Shown here: positions 3,671 through 6,692 of the stretch, one piece after another
How positions within the stretch are numbered: the stretch's first letter is position 1
How the letters are laid out: each line of letters starts with the position of its first letter
From: an uncultured Methylococcaceae bacterium
GTDB lineage: Bacteria; Pseudomonadota; Gammaproteobacteria; Methylococcales; Methylomonadaceae
Assembly: GCA_903903365.1 (NCBI GenBank)
Contig: CAIUYS010000459.1
Location: 1-6,692, forward strand
Reading direction: 5' to 3'
DNA length: 6,692 nucleotides
Program-made: the position numbers and the translations under genes
Notes under the pieces: model-generated
The model's input: only the letters and a program-made list of their open reading frames with translations
Told to the model about the DNA's origin: nothing
Databases searched by the model: none

Positions 3671-6484
3671 ATGCAGCCACTGATTGATCTTTTTGGTATT
3701 AAAAACTTTACTCTCCATACCCCATACTTTGCGTGGAGCCCGTTATTAATTTGGCTAAACGCTATCTCGGATTTGCTGATTGCGCTTGCTTATTATTCCA
3801 TTCCCGTTACGCTGGCTTATTTTATCCGGCAGCGTAAAGACTTTCCCTATTCTTGGGTGGTTGTCTTGTTTGCCGGATTTATGCTTGCTTGCGGCACCAT
3901 GCATTTATTGTCGGTGCTTACGATTTGGCACCCCTTATATTGGCTGGATGCCTTATTTAAAAGTTTTACCGCGATTATTTCAGTCGCCACCGCCGCACTC
4001 ATGGTATGGGTTATTCCGCGACTATTGTCTTTACCCTTTGTCATACAACGGCAAGAAGAGGTACAACAAGGGCAAGGTAATATTGATTACGTGGATTGTG
4101 GGCCCACCGACATCGCCGAATGCAAACATGTTAAAGAAGCGATGAGTGATGGCGAAAGCCGTTTTCGTATCATTGCCGATAATGCCCCCGTATTAATCTG
4201 GACAGCAGGATTGGACAATCGATGTGAATTTTTTAACAAAGTCTGGCTGCAATTTACCGGACGCAGTATGGAGCAAGAGGTTGGCAATGGCTGGGCTGAG
4301 TGCGTGCATTCAGAGGATTTACAGTATTGCTTGAATACTTACCAGGCTGCCTTTGATGCACAGCAAGAATTTACCATGGAGTATCGCTTGCGCCGTTTCG
4401 ACGGCGAATATCGCTGGTTGCTGGATAAAGGTGTACCGCGCTATGACGAACAGGGCGTTTTCCTGGGCTATATCGGCTCCTGTTTTGACATCACTGAACG
4501 CAAGCAGTTAAACGATCAACTGCGGATTAGCGAAAGTATGAAAAAAGCAGTGCTGGAATCCAGTCTGGACGCCATTATCACTATTGACATGCTGGGTAAT
4601 ATTTGTCGTTTTAATCAAGCTGCTTCAAGAATGTTCGGCTATACGATAGGTGACGTACTGGGTAAACCTATGCACGAATTGTTTATGCCGGAACGCTTTC
4701 ACGAGTTGTATCGGCAGGGTTTTCAGCATTATTTAACGACCGGGGAAAGCAACATGATGGGGCAGCGTATTGAGCAGATCGCCAGGCATCGACTGCTTGG
4801 AGAATTTCCGGTAGAAATGGCGGTCACTGCGATCCACTCTGGCGATCAAAGTTATTTTACCGCGACTTTACGGGATATTACCGAAGCTAAACGGGTAGAG
4901 GCAACTTTACGAGAGGGTCGAGAGTTGGCAGAACAGGAAAATCACGTTAAATCCCTATTTTTAGCCATGATGAGTCACGAAATTCGCACCCCGCTGAATG
5001 CCTTGTTGGGTACGCAAGAACTGCTTGCTGATACCCCTCTTGATGCCACCCAAAAAAGTTATTTAAAAGTTGCAAAAGATGCAGGTATCCAGCTACTAAT
5101 GTTGGTTAATGATATTTTGGACTTAACAAAAGTCGAGTCTGGCAAGCTGGAATTGGAAAACACGGTATTTGATGTCGAACAGGTCATCAATGAAGTCGTG
5201 GCAATAGTCTTTGATGGTGCAAAATCCAAAAACTTAGTCTTAAGCCTTGAGTTGGCACCCGACTTGTCGCCCTGGATTAGCGGCGACCCGTGGCGTTTTA
5301 GGCAGGTATTGCTTAATCTTCTGAGTAACGCCATTAAGTTTACGTCCAACGGCAGCGTTACAGTAAAGCTGTCACCGCGTCCGGCAGAAGCGTGTGATGG
5401 CGCTTTACTGATTGAAGTTATTGATACCGGCATTGGTATAGCCGATGACGTTCAACCCAAGCTGTTTAACTTGTTTACCCAGGCCGATTCTTCCGATACC
5501 CGTAAATACGGTGGCTCTGGATTGGGTCTGGTTATTTCAAAGCGGTTGGTGGAATTATGGGGCGGGCACTTGGGTCTGGAAAGCCAACTGGGAGTGGGCA
5601 GTCGCTTTTGGTTTAGTTGTGGTGAGACGGCTGTGGCGCAGACTCTATTAACGTCTGCCAACGCTATCACCAATACGCTTGATTTGCCTTTTGTGGCTGC
5701 CCGTTTGTTGTTGGTAGAAGACAGTCTCGCTAACCAGGCGGTACTTGGGGCGCTGCTAAGTAACGGTGGGCATCAGGTGGATTTTGCCGATTGCGGTGCT
5801 GCGGGTATCAAAGCGGCGCGGACTAAAGATTATGATTTGATTTTTATGGATGTCTCCATGCCCGATATGACCGGCATGGAGGCCACACGCAGTATCCGGT
5901 TACTGGGTGGCGCGGCCGCCACAGTACCTATTATTGCCCTGACCGCTCATGCCTTTAAAGGCTACGAAGAGCAGTGTATGGCCGCCGGTATGAACGGTTT
6001 TGCTACCAAACCTGTTAATAAAACCGCTCTGTTAAATTTGGTGCAAAAATGGTGCAGCGTCTCAGGTAACAATCCCGCTCCTGTCGAAACGCCGCCTATA
6101 AAACCTCTTACGAGTGTCCGGTTATTGGATGAAAAGATACTGCAACAATTCTCAGATGATTTTGGGGTGGACAAAGTAATCCCCTTGTTACGCATTTTTA
6201 TGGATGAGCTAATAAAACGTCAGGAGGCAATCAAGCTTGGCATAAAACAACGGGAAGTATCCGTGCTGGGCTTTGAAGCACACTCTATAAAAAGTGGTGC
6301 GGCTACTTTTGGCGCCACTGTGTTGAGTGTGTTAGCCAAAGAAATGGAGGCGTGCAGCTACCAAAACGACTTGCCGACGTTATTGCGTTTGGCCGAAGAT
6401 CTGTTGTCTTGTGTAGAAGCAACACTGGCGGCACTGCAACAGCATTGTGAAGTGTTGAGTTGTAAGGTAACTCGCGATAAATAA
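3671..6484 (+). CDS. Ethylene-receptor-type hybrid sensor histidine kinase (ethylene-binding domain, 2 PAS, HisKA, HATPase, REC, HPt)
   Basis: A 937-aa inner-membrane tripartite kinase. The N-terminal domain (about 23-118, three membrane helices) matches the ethylene-binding domain of plant ETR1: ISDLLIALAYYSIP, FPYSWVVVLFAGF and CGTMHLL. The ETR1 ligand residues D25, Y32, I35, P36, C65 and H69 correspond to D34, Y41, I44, P45, C74 and H78; I62 is M71. PAS domains follow at about 161-275 and 286-410. HisKA has H436 in MSHEIRTPLN. The HATPase has N549/N553, DTGIGI (585-590), an F-box near 599-606 and GGSGLGL (614-620). The receiver (about 677-795) has D684, phospho-acceptor D727, T758 and K780. 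The HPt domain (about 817-925) has H871 in AHSIKSGAATFGA. All relay residues are present, so a His-Asp-His phosphorelay is predicted to an unseen regulator. An in-frame TAA at 3656 leaves ATG 3671 as the only start before the first helix; its Shine-Dalgarno is weak. Cu(I)-dependent ethylene binding is inferred from the residues. Confidence 0.93.
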   Translation: MQPLIDLFGIKNFTLHTPYFAWSPLLIWLNAISDLLIALAYYSIPVTLAYFIRQRKDFPYSWVVVLFAGFMLACGTMHLLSVLTIWHPLYWLDALFKSFTAIISVATAALMVWVIPRLLSLPFVIQRQEEVQQGQGNIDYVDCGPTDIAECKHVKEAMSDGESRFRIIADNAPVLIWTAGLDNRCEFFNKVWLQFTGRSMEQEVGNGWAECVHSEDLQYCLNTYQAAFDAQQEFTMEYRLRRFDGEYRWLLDKGVPRYDEQGVFLGYIGSCFDITERKQLNDQLRISESMKKAVLESSLDAIITIDMLGNICRFNQAASRMFGYTIGDVLGKPMHELFMPERFHELYRQGFQHYLTTGESNMMGQRIEQIARHRLLGEFPVEMAVTAIHSGDQSYFTATLRDITEAKRVEATLREGRELAEQENHVKSLFLAMMSHEIRTPLNALLGTQELLADTPLDATQKSYLKVAKDAGIQLLMLVNDILDLTKVESGKLELENTVFDVEQVINEVVAIVFDGAKSKNLVLSLELAPDLSPWISGDPWRFRQVLLNLLSNAIKFTSNGSVTVKLSPRPAEACDGALLIEVIDTGIGIADDVQPKLFNLFTQADSSDTRKYGGSGLGLVISKRLVELWGGHLGLESQLGVGSRFWFSCGETAVAQTLLTSANAITNTLDLPFVAARLLLVEDSLANQAVLGALLSNGGHQVDFADCGAAGIKAARTKDYDLIFMDVSMPDMTGMEATRSIRLLGGAAATVPIIALTAHAFKGYEEQCMAAGMNGFATKPVNKTALLNLVQKWCSVSGNNPAPVETPPIKPLTSVRLLDEKILQQFSDDFGVDKVIPLLRIFMDELIKRQEAIKLGIKQREVSVLGFEAHSIKSGAATFGATVLSVLAKEMEACSYQNDLPTLLRLAEDLLSCVEATLAALQQHCEVLSCKVTRDK

Positions 6485-6534
6485 CCCCCACCCCAATGGC
6501 TTTAAGTTAAGCGCAAGTTTTTAAAAAACGGAGT

Positions 6535-6554
6535 GCAATAGCTTCAGCTATTGC
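6535..6554. terminator. Hairpin between convergent genes, possible terminator for the minus-strand GGDEF gene
   Basis: GCAATAGC (6535-6542) pairs perfectly with GCTATTGC (6547-6554) around TTCA. On the minus strand the stem is followed by actccg and then a T run (the complement of aaaaaacg at 6523-6530). That is a loose intrinsic terminator for transcription coming from the GGDEF gene. Confidence 0.45.
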
Positions 6555-6568
6555 CTGTAAAAACAGCC

Positions 6569-6600
6569 AAACCTAATACTCCAACCGCAGTATTAGGTTT
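6569..6600. terminator. Perfect 12-bp hairpin, probable bidirectional terminator
   Basis: AAACCTAATACT (6569-6580) pairs with AGTATTAGGTTT (6589-6600) around an 8-nt loop. On the plus strand it is followed by tgccgattttta, and on the minus strand by ggctgttttta, so T tracts lie a few bases beyond the stem on both sides. It sits between the convergent ends of the kinase gene (6484) and the GGDEF gene (6615), where a shared terminator is expected. The T runs are not immediately adjacent to the stem, so efficiency is uncertain. Confidence 0.65.
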
Positions 6601-6614
6601 TGCCGATTTTTATA

Positions 6615-6692
6615 CTACCAAACCAGGCGATTTCGTCCTTGCTTTTTTGCACGATAAAGCGCTTGATCCGCTTGCTTAAGTAATGTTTGCCA
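6615..6692 (-). CDS. GGDEF-domain protein (diguanylate cyclase type), C-terminal 25 codons only
   Basis: Reading the minus strand from the window edge gives WQTLLKQADQALYRAKKQGRNRLVW and then TAG (complement of 6615-6617). The pattern AD-ALYRAK-GRNR is the standard end of GGDEF domains, which make c-di-GMP from two GTP. Only this tail is present, so the active-site GGDEF loop, any sensor domain and whether the enzyme is active cannot be judged. The gene is convergent with the ethylene-receptor-like kinase, 130 bp apart. c-di-GMP activates PgaC/PgaD in E. coli, so a role in controlling PGA is possible but only suggested by proximity. Confidence 0.85.
   Translation of the reverse strand, partial: WQTLLKQADQALYRAKKQGRNRLVW

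Noticed and set aside
5059..5433. 124-codon minus-strand open frame inside the kinase gene
   Set aside because: It lies opposite the HisKA/HATPase coding region, which has all expected motifs in the plus frame; the antisense frame shows no recognisable domain.

Overview
The window looks like a chromosomal segment of a gammaproteobacterium of moderate GC content. The pga genes closely resemble the E. coli-type poly-beta-1,6-N-acetyl-glucosamine operon. The transposase and its palindromic flanks are of a kind I associate with methanotrophs (Methylococcales) and similar environmental gammaproteobacteria; that genus-level guess rests on memory and is weak.

Layout. (1) Positions 1-2259 hold the 3' part of a plus-strand exopolysaccharide operon: the C-terminal 162 codons of pgaB (PGA deacetylase/hydrolase), pgaC (the GT2 synthase) and pgaD (its small membrane partner). 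Adjacent genes overlap by 4 bp (ATGA), so they are translationally coupled. (2) Positions about 2266-3567 are a mobile-repeat island. A complete REP-associated tyrosine transposase (RAYT) gene is flanked on both sides, in inverted orientation, by strong short palindromes and by a 9-bp-periodic 'cacgaagaa' repeat. Directly behind it lies a second, internally deleted copy. That copy keeps the 5' palindromes, roughly the first 110 bp of a decayed RAYT gene, and the 3' palindrome pair. Its last palindrome is split by a 126-bp MITE-like insertion with 16-bp inverted ends and a 6-bp target duplication. (3) Positions 3568-3670 are an AT-rich leader that probably carries the promoter of the next gene. 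(4) Positions 3671-6484 encode a 937-residue hybrid sensor kinase. Its N-terminus is a clear ethylene-receptor-type transmembrane domain with the Asp/Tyr/Ile/Pro/Cys/His residues that bind Cu(I) and ethylene in plant ETR1. Two PAS domains, HisKA, HATPase, a receiver and an HPt domain follow. (5) Positions 6485-6614 contain two hairpins between convergent genes. (6) Positions 6615-6692 are the last 25 codons of a minus-strand GGDEF (diguanylate cyclase-type) gene.

How the parts may relate. PGA synthesis by PgaC/PgaD is activated by c-di-GMP in E. coli, and a GGDEF protein ends at the edge of the window. The ethylene-receptor-like kinase is a sensor with a complete His-Asp-His relay but no output domain, so it must pass phosphate to a separate regulator not seen here. 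A functional link between this kinase, the GGDEF protein and the pga operon is attractive but is only inferred from proximity. The mobile-repeat island separates the operon from the kinase gene.
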